Shown one piece after another: positions 1-9,771 of a DNA stretch of 64,000 bases. The notes beneath the pieces were generated by a model. That model was not told the DNA's origin, searched no databases, and worked only from the letters and a program-made list of their open reading frames with translations. A program made the position numbers and the translations under genes. Origin of the DNA: Nicotiana tabacum (lineage: Eukaryota > Streptophyta > Magnoliopsida > Solanales > Solanaceae); the NCBI RefSeq assembly GCF_000715075.1, contig NC_134089.1, forward strand, positions 68,616,697-68,680,696, in the 5' to 3' direction. Each line of letters begins with the position of its first letter. Position 1 is the first letter of the stretch.

Positions 1-2
1 GA

Positions 3-2315
3 AAGAAAGAAGAGGTTGCCACGATCGAGGCAGGCAGTTGGTCCAGGGCTGGCAGGCCGCACTACAACCAACCCAGGCCTCACAGGTCAAACTACCCATA
101 CAACCCACCACAAAATTTCTATCCACCTCGAGAACCACATTGTTCCGTACACCAAGCCCAGGTATACACTCAGCCTCCGGTTCGCCCACAATGGCGCGCA
201 CCGGCTCCCCAGAACATATATGCACCACCACAAAACACTTGCCCTCCACCAAGGGCATATAGAAATCCTTCAGGGGCAGGTTTCCGGGGAAATCCAGATG
301 CCAGAAATGACAGGTTGCGGAAGCAAAGAACCTTCACCGAACTGGGAGAAACCTACACCGCTGTGTTCCACAAGCTGCGGCAATTAGGTTTGGTTAGTCC
401 TGTCCATACTCGGGAACCAAATCCCCCGCCTCAGAATTTGGATCGTTCAATCAGTTGTGAATACTGTTCAGGGATGCTCGGGCACGACACCGAGAAGTGC
501 TGGAAGTTAAGGCATGCCATACAGGATCTTATTGACACCAATAAGATCGAGGTCCAGACACCGGAGGCTCCTAACATCAACCAAAACCCACTGCCAGCGC
601 ACCACGAAACTCACATGATTGAGTTGGTGTGTGAGGGAGGAGAATTAAGAAAACCCTCACAAACAGTGATGATGATCCAGGCTGCCCCAAAAGAAGTCTT
701 AACCAGTGGAGGAACAAATATACAGTCGCAGGAAGAAGGCATCAAGCCGGTAGTAATATGGGGGAAGAGCCCGTCCGTCATAGCAAGCAAACCCGAGCCA
801 AGCAAGTTGGTAATACCAGGGATCCTGCCCACACCGGCAGTCATGTTGAAAGGGGTATGTGGAGAACGGGTGACCATAAAGCCGGTGGTCCAACTGCCAA
901 TGCTTGACAGCAGGGCTGTGCCCTGGAAATATGAAAAAGCAGTGGTGACGTACCAAGGAAAACAGGTGGAAGAAGTCAGTTGTGAAGCGCAAGGGCTGAC
1001 TCGATCAGGTCGATGTTTTGCTCCGGTGGAGTTAAGGAAAACCAACCCAGTGGCAACCAAGAAGCCAGTGTCAGAAGAAGAGGCTGAAGACTTCCTGAGG
1101 AAGATGAAAGTGCAAGACTATTCTGTGGTTGAGCAGCTGAGAAAAACACCTGCCCAGATCTCACTATTGTCATTACTCCTCCATTCCGAGGAACATCGCC
1201 GGGCCCTGTTAAAGATATTGAACGAGGCCCATGTACCCAGTGAGATTTCTGTAAACCACCTGGAAACCATTGCCAGCAAGATTTTCGAGGTGAACAGGGT
1301 AACATTCTCAGATGATGACCTGCCGGTGGAAGGTACGGAGCATAACAAAGCTCTATACCTAGCTGTCAAATGTGAAGACTCGGTAGTAACTCGAGTATTG
1401 GTGGATAACGGCTCAAGCGCCAATATTTGTCCATTATCCACCCTGGACCAGTTAAAGATTGACCGTGGAAGAATCCGGGAGAATAGCATCTGTGTCCGAG
1501 GGTTTGACGGAAACGGAACAGCCACTGTGGGGGATGTTGTACTTGAACTAACCATTGGCCCGGTCCTGTTTACCATGGAATTCCAGGTATTGGACGCCAA
1601 GGTATCTTACAACTTGCTGTTAGGACGACTCTGGATTCACGCAGCTAAAGCGGTGCCTTCCACCCTACATCAGACAGTGAAGTTCGAGTGGGAAAGACAA
1701 GAGGTCGTGTTGCACGGCGAGGATACAACATGCACCATGGGCGGAACCATTGTGCCTTTCATAGAGACCACTGATGACAAGGGTCCCTGGGTCTACCAGA
1801 TTCTCGATACAGGGTCGGCCAACAAAATTTCTGAAGGAGAAATCATCCCGCACCCTAGGGTAGCTGCCGCAACAGTCATGATGATATCAGAAATGCTGGG
1901 TAATGGGTTTGTGCCGGGAAAAGGCCTGGGAGTTGAACTTCAAGGGATAGTCCAACCTGTCTCCCTTCCTAAGAATCTGGAAACTTTCGGGTTGGGGTTC
2001 AAACCAACCGCAGCAGACAGGAAGCAAGCACGAAAAATGAAGAAGAGAGTCTGGTTTCTGCCTAAACCAGTGCCACGCCTCTCAAGGTCTTTTGTTAAAG
2101 CTAGTGCCAAGGGGTCAGCGATCCCAAAGATTCGAGGACCTTTGATCGGCATAAGTGAAGACCTGAATCAGAGTTTTGAGAGACTATTCGCGGATGTCAG
2201 TATGGTGGAAGCTGGAGAGGGTTCCAGCAGAGCAGAGATAAAATTTGTGGGGCCTGAGGCCAAGACCAACAATTGGACGGTTACTCCTCTTCCTGTCCGA
2301 GGGGAGTCTTGGTAG
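3..2315 (+). CDS. gag-pro: Gag C-terminus, aspartic protease and G-patch exon of the Tat element
   Basis: The frame is open from base 3, so the true start is outside the window; ATG codons at 16 and 38 are in other frames. In order it has a Pro/Gln/Tyr-rich Gag tail (about 60-300), a knuckle-like motif CEYCSGMLGHDTEKC near 465-510 (spacing CX2CX5HX4C, one residue longer than canonical), a low-complexity linker, and a retroviral-type protease near 1,340-1,660. The protease active site reads VDNGSSANIC, with Asn in the place of the usual Thr/Ser of D-T/S-G. A G-patch-like segment follows at about 1,880-2,010 (GNGFVPGKGLG). The stop TAG (2,313-2,315) lies inside the splice donor of the next feature, so this product comes from unspliced RNA. 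No internal stop or frameshift was seen. Confidence 0.9.
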   Translation, partial: KKEEVATIEAGSWSRAGRPHYNQPRPHRSNYPYNPPQNFYPPREPHCSVHQAQVYTQPPVRPQWRAPAPQNIYAPPQNTCPPPRAYRNPSGAGFRGNPDARNDRLRKQRTFTELGETYTAVFHKLRQLGLVSPVHTREPNPPPQNLDRSISCEYCSGMLGHDTEKCWKLRHAIQDLIDTNKIEVQTPEAPNINQNPLPAHHETHMIELVCEGGELRKPSQTVMMIQAAPKEVLTSGGTNIQSQEEGIKPVVIWGKSPSVIASKPEPSKLVIPGILPTPAVMLKGVCGERVTIKPVVQLPMLDSRAVPWKYEKAVVTYQGKQVEEVSCEAQGLTRSGRCFAPVELRKTNPVATKKPVSEEEAEDFLRKMKVQDYSVVEQLRKTPAQISLLSLLLHSEEHRRALLKILNEAHVPSEISVNHLETIASKIFEVNRVTFSDDDLPVEGTEHNKALYLAVKCEDSVVTRVLVDNGSSANICPLSTLDQLKIDRGRIRENSICVRGFDGNGTATVGDVVLELTIGPVLFTMEFQVLDAKVSYNLLLGRLWIHAAKAVPSTLHQTVKFEWERQEVVLHGEDTTCTMGGTIVPFIETTDDKGPWVYQILDTGSANKISEGEIIPHPRVAAATVMMISEMLGNGFVPGKGLGVELQGIVQPVSLPKNLETFGLGFKPTAADRKQARKMKKRVWFLPKPVPRLSRSFVKASAKGSAIPKIRGPLIGISEDLNQSFERLFADVSMVEAGEGSSRAEIKFVGPEAKTNNWTVTPLPVRGESW

Positions 2316-2492
2316 TAGGCTTTGATTAATGTTTTGTTTGTTTATTTGTTTGATCGGATTATTCAAGGGTGTAATCCAAATTTTACTTTCGTTTTGTAAA
2401 AGTGTGAACCCTTTTTATCCTGCAAATTTAATAAAGTTCTTTTCTTTTGTCCCATTTTAATTTCTTGTTTTGTTATTTTTCTTTCTGAACAG
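2312..2492 (+). other. Spliceosomal intron between protease and reverse transcriptase
   Basis: The donor is TG|GTAGTAGG, with GT at 2,312-2,313. The acceptor is CTTTCTGAACAG, ending at 2,492, preceded by about 80 bases rich in T and C. Removing 181 nt leaves exon 1 ending after two bases of a codon, and exon 2 supplies the third base at 2,493. The reading frame then runs straight into the RT exon with no stop. An intron at this place is an established property of Ogre elements; the exact junction here is read from the sequence and is not confirmed by RNA. Confidence 0.85.
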
Positions 2493-5400
2493 TTCTCTTT
2501 TTACTGGTCCTAATGACATGGCATGCACATCGGATCTTCGACCTAGTCTAATAAATCAATTTGAATCTGACTCAATGATGCAAGAGGTCGTTTGTGATAA
2601 TGAATCCGAAGGTGACGAAGGGGAAGCCTTCGAAGAAATAAACCGAGAACTGTGCCAATTTGAAGAGAAACCCAAGCCTAACCTAAATGACACTGAGGCT
2701 GTGAACCTAGGAGACGCTAATAACATCCAAGAGACCAAAATTAGTATCCACATTGAGCCGAATGTCAAAGCAGAATTGATCGAAACTCTCAGGGAATTCA
2801 AAGATGTTTTTGCATGGTCATATGATGATATGCCTGGATTGAGCACCAATTTAGCGGTTCACAAACTACCCACTGACCCGGCATACCCTCCGGTCAAGCA
2901 AAAACTAAGGAAATTTAAAACAGAAATGAGTGTAAAAATCAAAGAAGAAGTGATCAAGCAGTTGCAATCGAAGGTCATTCGGGTCACTCGATATCCCGAG
3001 TGGCTGGCCAATGTGGTACCAATCCCAAAGAAGGATGGAAAAATCAGGGTGTGCGTCGACTACCGCAACCTCAACAAAGCAAGTCCCAAGGACAATTTCC
3101 CGTTACCCAACATTCATATCCTGATCGATAATTGCGCTGGGCGCGAGATCGGATCCTTTGTGGATTGCTATGCGGGTTATCATCAGATCCTAATGGACGA
3201 AGAGGATGCTGAGAAGACAGCGTTTATTACGCCATGGGGAACCTACTGCTATCGGGTAATGCCGTTCGGGTTAAAGAACGCCGGGGCAACGTACATGCGA
3301 GCAATGACTGCTGTGTTTCATGACATGATACACAAAGAAATAGAGGTGTACGTCGATGATGTGATCATCAAATCTTGGCGTCAGGAGGACCATGTGGCAG
3401 ACCTAAGGAGATTTTTCCAAAGACTCCGGAGGTATGATATCAAGCTTAACCCGGCCAAATGCGCATTCGGGGTTCCATCAGGAAAGTTGCTAGGATTCAT
3501 CGTCAGTCGACGGGGGATTGAGTTAGACCCATCCAAAATTGAATCCATCCGAGACTTGCCACCGCCAAGGAACAAAACAGAGGTAATGAGTTTGCTGGGT
3601 AGACTCAATTACATCAGCAGGTTCATCGCTCAACTCACAGCAACTTGTGAGCCCATATTTCGGCTACTGAGAAAGGATGCTGCAGTAGGTTGGACGACAG
3701 AGTGTCAGGAGGCTTTCGACCAAATCAAAGGGTATCTGTCTAATCCACCCGTATTGGTCCCGCCTAAGCCCGGGAAACCCCTAATCCTTTACCTGACGGT
3801 CTTGGAAAATTTATTTGGTTGTGTACTGGGGCAACATGATGACACAGGAAGGAAGGAGCAGGCCATCTACTATCTTAGCAAGAAATTCACAGTACATGAG
3901 GTCAAGTACACTCAACTCGAGAAAACGTGCTGCGCCCTAACTTGGGTAGCTCAGAAGTTGAAACACTACCTGTCTTCATATACTACTTATCTCATATCCC
4001 GCTTGGACCCATTGAAGTATATCTTTCAGAAACCTATGCCCACGGGGAGGTTGGCAAAATGGCAAATTCTGCTCACAGAATTTGATATCATCTACGTGAC
4101 AAGGACGGCCATGAAAGCCCAGGCACTGGCAGACCATTTGGCAGAGAATCCCGTTGATGAAAAATACGAGCCCTTAAGAACGTATTTTCCTGACGAAGAG
4201 GTGATGCATACGAATGAGTTGGAATTACCCGAGGAACCGGGTTGGAAGCTTTTCTTCGATGGAGCTGCAAACGCAAAAGGGGTTGGAATAGGGGCAGTAC
4301 TCATTTCTGAAACAGGACGGCATTATCCTGTTACGGCTCAACTGCGCTTCTATTGCACCAACAATATGGCCGAATATGAGGCTTGCATTCTGGGTCTGCG
4401 CCTGGCTGCCGACATGGATGTCCAAGACGTCTTGGTCTTGGGAGACTCGGACCTCTTGATACATCAAATTCAGGGAGAATGGGAAACACGAGATCTAAAA
4501 CTCGTACCATACCGACAATGCTTGCATGATCTGAGCAAGCAATTTCGATCGGTAAAGTTCAAACACATCCCGAGAGTTCACAATGAGGTTGCGGATGCCT
4601 TAGCCACCTTAGCATCAATGCTGCACCACCCTGACAAAATGTATGTTGATCCTCTGCACATCCAAGTCCGTGATCAGCACGCCTACTGCAATGCCATAGA
4701 AGAAGAAGCGGATGGCGAACCCTGGTTTCATGATATCAAAGAATACCTCAGGATGGGGATATATCCAGAACATGCCTCTGGAGACCAAAAAAGAGCCCTT
4801 CGGCGGTTGTCGAATGGTTTCTTCCTCAGTGGAGGGGTATTGTACAAAAGAACCCCGGATTTGGGATTGTTGAGATGCATAGATGCCGGGCAGGCAACGA
4901 CAGTTATGGCAGAAGTACATGCTGGAGTTTGTGGGCCACACATGAGTGGATATGTATTGGCAAGAAAAATCCTTCGAACAGGGTGTTATTGGCTCACCAT
5001 GGAACACGACTGTATCACTTTTGTGAGGAAATGCCATCAGTGCCAAATACATGGAGACTTGATTCACTCTCCGCCAACAGAGTTGCATACGATGTCAGCA
5101 CCCTGGCCGTTTGTAGCATGGGGCATGGATGTCATTGGGCCCATCGAGCCAGCAGCGTCCAACGGTCATAGGTTCATTCTAGTGACCATTGATTACTTCA
5201 CCAAATGGGTTGAGGCTAAAACCTTCAAATCAGTAACTAAGAAGGCAGTGGTGGACTTTGTTCACTCCCATATCATCTGTAGATTTGGGATCCCAAAAGT
5301 GATCATCACGGATAACGGTGCGAATCTTAATAGCAGCTTGATGAGAGAGGTATGCCAACAATTCAAGATTATACACCACAATTCCACCCCATATCGTCCT

Positions 5401-5970
5401 AAGGCAAATGGAGCAGTCGAAGCAGCCAATAAGAATATCAAGAAGATACTGCGAAAAATGGTGGAAGGGTCCAGACAATGGCACGAGAAATTACCCTTTG
5501 CTTTGTTGGGTTACCGCACTACCATCCGGACTTCCATAGGCACAACTCCTTATTTGTTGGTGTATGGAACTGAGGCCGTGATACCAGCGGAGGTCGAAAT
5601 TCCGTCCCTCCGAATTGTCGCTGAAGCCGGAATTGATGATGATGAATGGATCAAAGCTCGCTTGGAACAGTTGAGCCTGATAGATGAGAAAAGATTGGCA
5701 GCAGTGTGCCATGGTCAACTGTATCAGAAGAGAATGGCAAGAGCGTATAATAAGAAGGTGCGCCCCAGGAAGTTTGAAGTAGGGCAGTTGGTATTAAAGA
5801 AGATCCTCCCACATCAGGTCGAGGCAAAAGGCAAATTCGCCCCAAATTGGCAAGGGCCTTATATCGTGACCCGAATATTGTCCAACGGTGCTTTGTGTTT
5901 GACAGATGTCGAAGGTAGATGTGTCGACATGGCTATCAATTCAGATGCAGTCAAGAGATATTATGTGTAA
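2493..5970 (+). CDS. pol: Reverse transcriptase, RNase H, second RNase H and integrase of the Tat element
   Basis: This exon is open from the acceptor to TAA at 5,968-5,970. The RT core lies at about 2,990-3,660 and has YVDD at 3,349-3,360. The first RNase H follows at about 3,700-4,150. In it the segment expected to hold the first catalytic Asp reads VLENLFGCVL, with Glu. A second, archaeal-type RNase H at about 4,240-4,620 keeps FFDGAAN, MAEYEA, GDSDLL and ADALATL. Integrase has an HHCC zinc motif (about 4,915-5,060) and a D, D-35-E core with Asp at 5,128 and 5,311 and Glu at 5,419, then a C-terminal stretch with NWQGPY. There is no in-frame ATG near the exon start, so translation depends on splicing to gag-pro. 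Confidence 0.93.
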
Positions 5971-6251
5971 TTTCTTTAAATTATGGCAATTTTGGTTTAT
6001 TCGTTTGTATTTGGCATTTATTGAATAATGAGATGACGGAGGCAATTCTTTTTTCTATCCAAACACTTTTAACCCTCGCTTCCCCCTTTGAGCCTTAAGC
6101 AAATTCTTTCAATACCCCTCTTTTGGAATCACTAATGGGAAAGATATGAAAAAAAAGGAAGAAAAGAAAAGAAAAGAAAAAAGACATGAAAAATGAAAAG
6201 AAGGAAAAGAAAAAGGAAGAAGATAAAATCACAAATGACAAAACCGTGGGA

Positions 6252-6289
6252 ACTACGTTTGACCTGATTCCTCAAAGAGGATACGTAGG
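6252..6289 (+). other. Hairpin 1, bulged stem-loop in the Tat 3' UTR
   Basis: The outer arm CTACGT (6,253-6,258) pairs with ACGTAG (6,283-6,288). The inner arm CCTC (6,270-6,273) pairs with GAGG (6,277-6,280), extended by A-T pairs, with a three-base loop. A one-sided bulge contains TTGACCTG. A second copy at 9,601-9,640 keeps the bulge and both stems while changing paired bases together. Confidence 0.65.
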
Positions 6290-6732
6290 CGCCTCACGGC
6301 TCGGTCATAGTATGCATCATAGTAAATATAGGATGCATAATGTACATAGTGTGCATAATAGGCACAATGTGCGTAACGCACGTAGCTCAACATAAGCATA
6401 AAAGATAAATTCCCCAAGCAAGAAAACTGGGGCAGAAGTTATGTTTTAAGTTCCAACAAAGGTTTGATTCCAAAAGTCGTAGCACATCACCCTTCAAATT
6501 TGTTTTCATTTTTATAGCCTTTCTTCAAACCCACACCAAAACCAACGTCAACATCCAAAAGACCTCCCGATCAATGTTCGAGAGATGCCAAATCCGGCAA
6601 ATAAGACCGAGAATGATACACTGATCCCCAGCAAAGAAGAGGATCGTGAGACTGGGAATGAATTGATAGTCAAAGGAATCTCCAGAAGAGAGGGTCGTAT
6701 CTACAACGCCCCGATTCATCGAAAGAAATAAA

Positions 6733-6910
6733 ATGAGAGAGTCTCATCGGTGAAAACCTTCGCAGGCACCGAGAGGCGACGTAAGACGAGGGATATGAAA
6801 TGAGAGAGTCTTATTGGTGAAAACCTTCACAGGCACCATAAGGCGCCGGGAGATGAGAGAAAAGAGAGAGTCTCATTAGTGAAAACCCCTCGAAGGGCAC
6901 TATGAGGCGA
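6733..6910 (+). repeat. Three tandem units of about 66 bp in the Tat 3' UTR
   Basis: Each unit starts with GAGAGAGTCT and carries GTGAAAACC, followed by a GGCAC...AGGCG block. The units begin near 6,733, 6,798 and 6,860. The short inverted motif GAGA-C-TCTC sits at the start of each unit. Confidence 0.75.
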
Positions 6911-7662
6911 CAAGATAGAGCAGCAAAAGCTACCACATTCGCAACAAGATGAACATCCATTTATCACCCCCAGCAAGTCAGACCATCGGACAAATCGATT
7001 GATACAAATAGACTGGGTCGGGAATCTATGGTGCACGCCATGATCACGGGGACCAGTCATGTCCTCCAGATAAGTTCTTTTGATTAGCTCCTCCCACAAA
7101 ATATTGGTTCACAAAGTTTTTCTCTTTTCCATATCTTTATTTTCTTTTCCTAAAATGTGTCTTTAAAGGATTTTTCAAAGCTTACTACCAGAAATCGAAG
7201 GGGAATTCATCCAATGCAGGAGAATACAAACAGTCCTAAAAGCCGGCCCCAGGCAATGCAGGGATTGTGCTCGGAAATTTTGAAAGAAGTAAGCTCCAAA
7301 AGGGAGTGGTTTCGGGAGGTAGAAGCAGACTCCCACAGAATATGCTTAAAGAGAAAGCAGAAAAGGGGATAAACTGAAAACCGATCCCCAGCAGGCTAGA
7401 AACCCCCCAACAGGCAACTTTGCCCGCCAACCAATTATGGGGACAAAGAGCAAGAGAAGGGGAAGAGAGAAAAATGGCTCGCCAGAAAGGCACCCTCTAC
7501 CACCACGATTAAAACTGATTAAATCCTTTTGTCTGCTACAGGAAAACAAAGGATTGATGATGGCAGCAAGATGCACCGCCATGGAAGTCACCAAAAACCG
7601 GGGCAGAAAATTTTCTGCCAATTGTCGAAAATTTTCTCGGAAGAACGGGAAAGCAATTTCAA

Positions 7663-9034
7663 TACATTTAAGTTCTAGGTCGCCCACCAGTATAATGCGG
7701 GAATACATTTAAGTTCTAGGTCGCCCACCAGTATAATGCGGGAATACTTTTAAGTTCTAGGTCGCCCACCAGTATAATGCGGGAATACATTTAAGTTCTA
7801 GGTCGCCCACCAGTATAATGCGGGAATACATTTTAAGTTCTAGGTCGCCCACCAGTATAATGCGGGAATACATTTAAGTTCCTAGGTCGCCCACCAGTAT
7901 AATGCGGGAATACTTTTAAGTTCTAGGTCGCCCACCAGTATAATGCGGGAATACATTTAAGTTCTAGGTCGCCCACCAGTATAATGCGGGAATACATTTA
8001 AGTTCTAGGTCGCCCACCAGTATAATGCGGGAATACATTTAAGTTCTAGGTCGCCCACCAGTATAATGCGGGAATACATTTAAGTTCTAGGTCGCCCACC
8101 AGTATAATGCGGGAATACATTTTAAGTTCTAGGTCGCCCACCAGTATAATGCGGGAATACATTTAAGTTCTAGGTCGCCCACCAGTATAATGCGGGAATA
8201 CTTTTAAGTTCTAGGTCGCCCACCAGTATAATGCGGGAATACATTTAAGTTCTAGGTCGCCCACCAGTATAATGCGGGAATACATTTAAGTTCTAGGTCG
8301 CCCACCAGTATAATGCGGGAATACATTTTAAGTTCTAGGTCGCCCACCAGTATAATGCGGGAATACATTTTAAGTTCTAGGTCGCCCACCAGTATAATGC
8401 GGGAATACATTTTAAGTTCTAGGTCGCCCACCAGTATAATGCGGGAATACATTTTAAGTTCTAGGTCGCCCACCAGTATAATGCGGGAATACATTTTAAG
8501 TTCTAGGTCGCCCACCAGTATAATGCGGGAATACATTTTAAGTTCTAGGTCGCCCACCAGTATAATGCGGGAATACATTTTAAGTTCTAGGTCGCCCACC
8601 AGTATAATGCGGGAATACATTTTTAAGTTCTAGGTCGCCCACCAGTATAATGCGGGAATACATTTTAAGTTCTAGGTCGCCCACCAGTATAATGCGGGAA
8701 TACATTTTAAGTTCTAGGTCGCCCACCAGTATAATGCGGGAATACATTTAAGTTCTAGGTCGCCCACCAGTATAATGCGGGAATACATTTTAAGTTCTAG
8801 GTCGCCCACCAGTATAATGCGGGAATACATTTAAGTTCTAGGTCGCCCACCAGTATAATGCGGGAATACTTTTAAGTTCTAGGTCGCCCACCAGTATAAT
8901 GCGGGAATACATTTAAGTTCTAGGTCGCCCACCAGTATAATGCGGGAATACTTTTAAGTTCTAGGTCGCCCACCAGTATAATGCGGGAATACATTTAAGT
9001 TCTAGGTCGCCCACCAGTATAATGCGGGAATACA
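7663..9034 (+). repeat. Minisatellite of 33 copies of a 41-42-bp unit in the Tat 3' UTR
   Basis: I counted 33 occurrences of the core GGTCGCCCACC. The unit core from AAGTTCTAGG to GGGAATAC is almost invariant, with one extra C near 7,880. Nearly all variation lies in the spacer: ATTTA, ATTTTA, CTTTTA or ATTTTTA. Copies between about 8,320 and 8,720 are mostly the 42-bp form, and so happen to stay in frame on both strands. The 3' UTRs of Tat/Ogre elements are known to hold hypervariable tandem repeats that can seed satellite DNA. Confidence 0.97.
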
Positions 9035-9758
9035 TTCAGCTCTAGATTTTGGAATCAGTCACCCCACCTGAAGACAGAAGGTTACAACAGAGATCCCCAA
9101 ACGGGAAACAATAAAATCCCCAGCACCAAGAAGCAGACAACTGCAAAAGCAAGCGCACATTCAAAGGGAAGAAGGAACGCGTCTCAAAAGAAGTAGTTTG
9201 GGAACGTTGTAGCATGCCCAGTATAACAATTCTGATGAAAAGCCATACCACTGAAGAAACCATTGGAAGATCTAAAGAAGAAAGCCGTGTCCCCAGCAAA
9301 TCAAGCAAAGTGATGAGAACTGACATTCAGAAAAGGTGAAGGACCAGCATCATCTCCAAGTTCATAAAATAAAGGCGTCGGAGGAAAGCATTAGCCGACA
9401 AGAAAGCAAGGCAACAAGAACAAGTTGAAGATGGATGAAATTTCAGGATCCTCAGTTTAACTTAGCTTCTTGTTTTCCTTTTAGAGCAATGTAATAGGGA
9501 GATCGGTTGAGCAATAGCATCCTACAGCAGCATACAACAGCGCACAACAACAACAAACACTACAGTCACACGGTAGTCCCAGCTACCAAAATTTCCCGAA
9601 CTACATTGACCTGATTCCTGTTTCAGCCCAGGATATGTAGGAAACCTCTGAAGCAAAGGTTCGGTCAAATCTTTTTCAAAAAATGCTTCACACGGAGTAT
9701 TCGGACGGGCAAAAATCGCTCGCTTATCTTTGCGCGAAAACCCTTCGTGTCTTCGTGC
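9035..9758 (+). other. 3' UTR of the Tat element, distal part
   Basis: This is non-coding sequence between the minisatellite and the polypurine tract, with several CCCCAGCA motifs. Its last part (9,590-9,660) resembles 6,245-6,310: the same GAACTAC...GACCTGATTCC...GGTTCGGTCA order around a hairpin. Confidence 0.65.
9601..9640 (+). other. Hairpin 2, bulged stem-loop upstream of the polypurine tract
   Basis: CTACAT (9,601-9,606) pairs with ATGTAG (9,635-9,640). CCTG (9,617-9,620) pairs with CAGG (9,629-9,632) around an eight-base loop. The bulge TGACCTG matches hairpin 1. Compared with hairpin 1, one outer pair changes from G-C to A-T and the closing inner pair from C-G to G-C. Confidence 0.65.
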
Positions 9759-9771
9759 AAAGAGGGGCAGC
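9759..9771 (+). promoter_or_regulatory. Polypurine tract (plus-strand primer site) of the Tat element
   Basis: AAAGAGGGGCAGC stands immediately before the TGTAAGCACG that opens the LTR. This is the usual place for the plus-strand DNA primer. Confidence 0.8.

Larger units (their letters stand above)
5971..7662 (+). other. 3' untranslated region of the Tat element, proximal part
   Basis: This is non-coding sequence after pol. It contains a purine-rich stretch at 6,143-6,230 (long runs of AAAAG/GAAGA), a hairpin at 6,252-6,289, short degenerate repeats of the type CATAGTATGCAT / GTGTGCATAATAGG at 6,304-6,390, and three roughly 66-bp units at 6,733-6,910. Open frames here are short and show no recognisable domain. 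Confidence 0.7.

Noticed and set aside
4615..5718. Minus-strand open frames across integrase
   Set aside because: They are shadows of the pol exon, with no domain or promoter.
8252..8633. Repetitive 14-residue peptides on both strands of the minisatellite, looking like a repeat protein
   Set aside because: They exist only because the unit is 42 bp (divisible by three) in this block. Neighbouring 41-bp units break the frame, and no promoter or start context supports translation.
7663..9034. CRISPR-like appearance: regular repeats with short variable spacers
   Set aside because: The spacers are only 4-6 A/T bases and not unique, the host is a plant, and the array lies in a retroelement 3' UTR.
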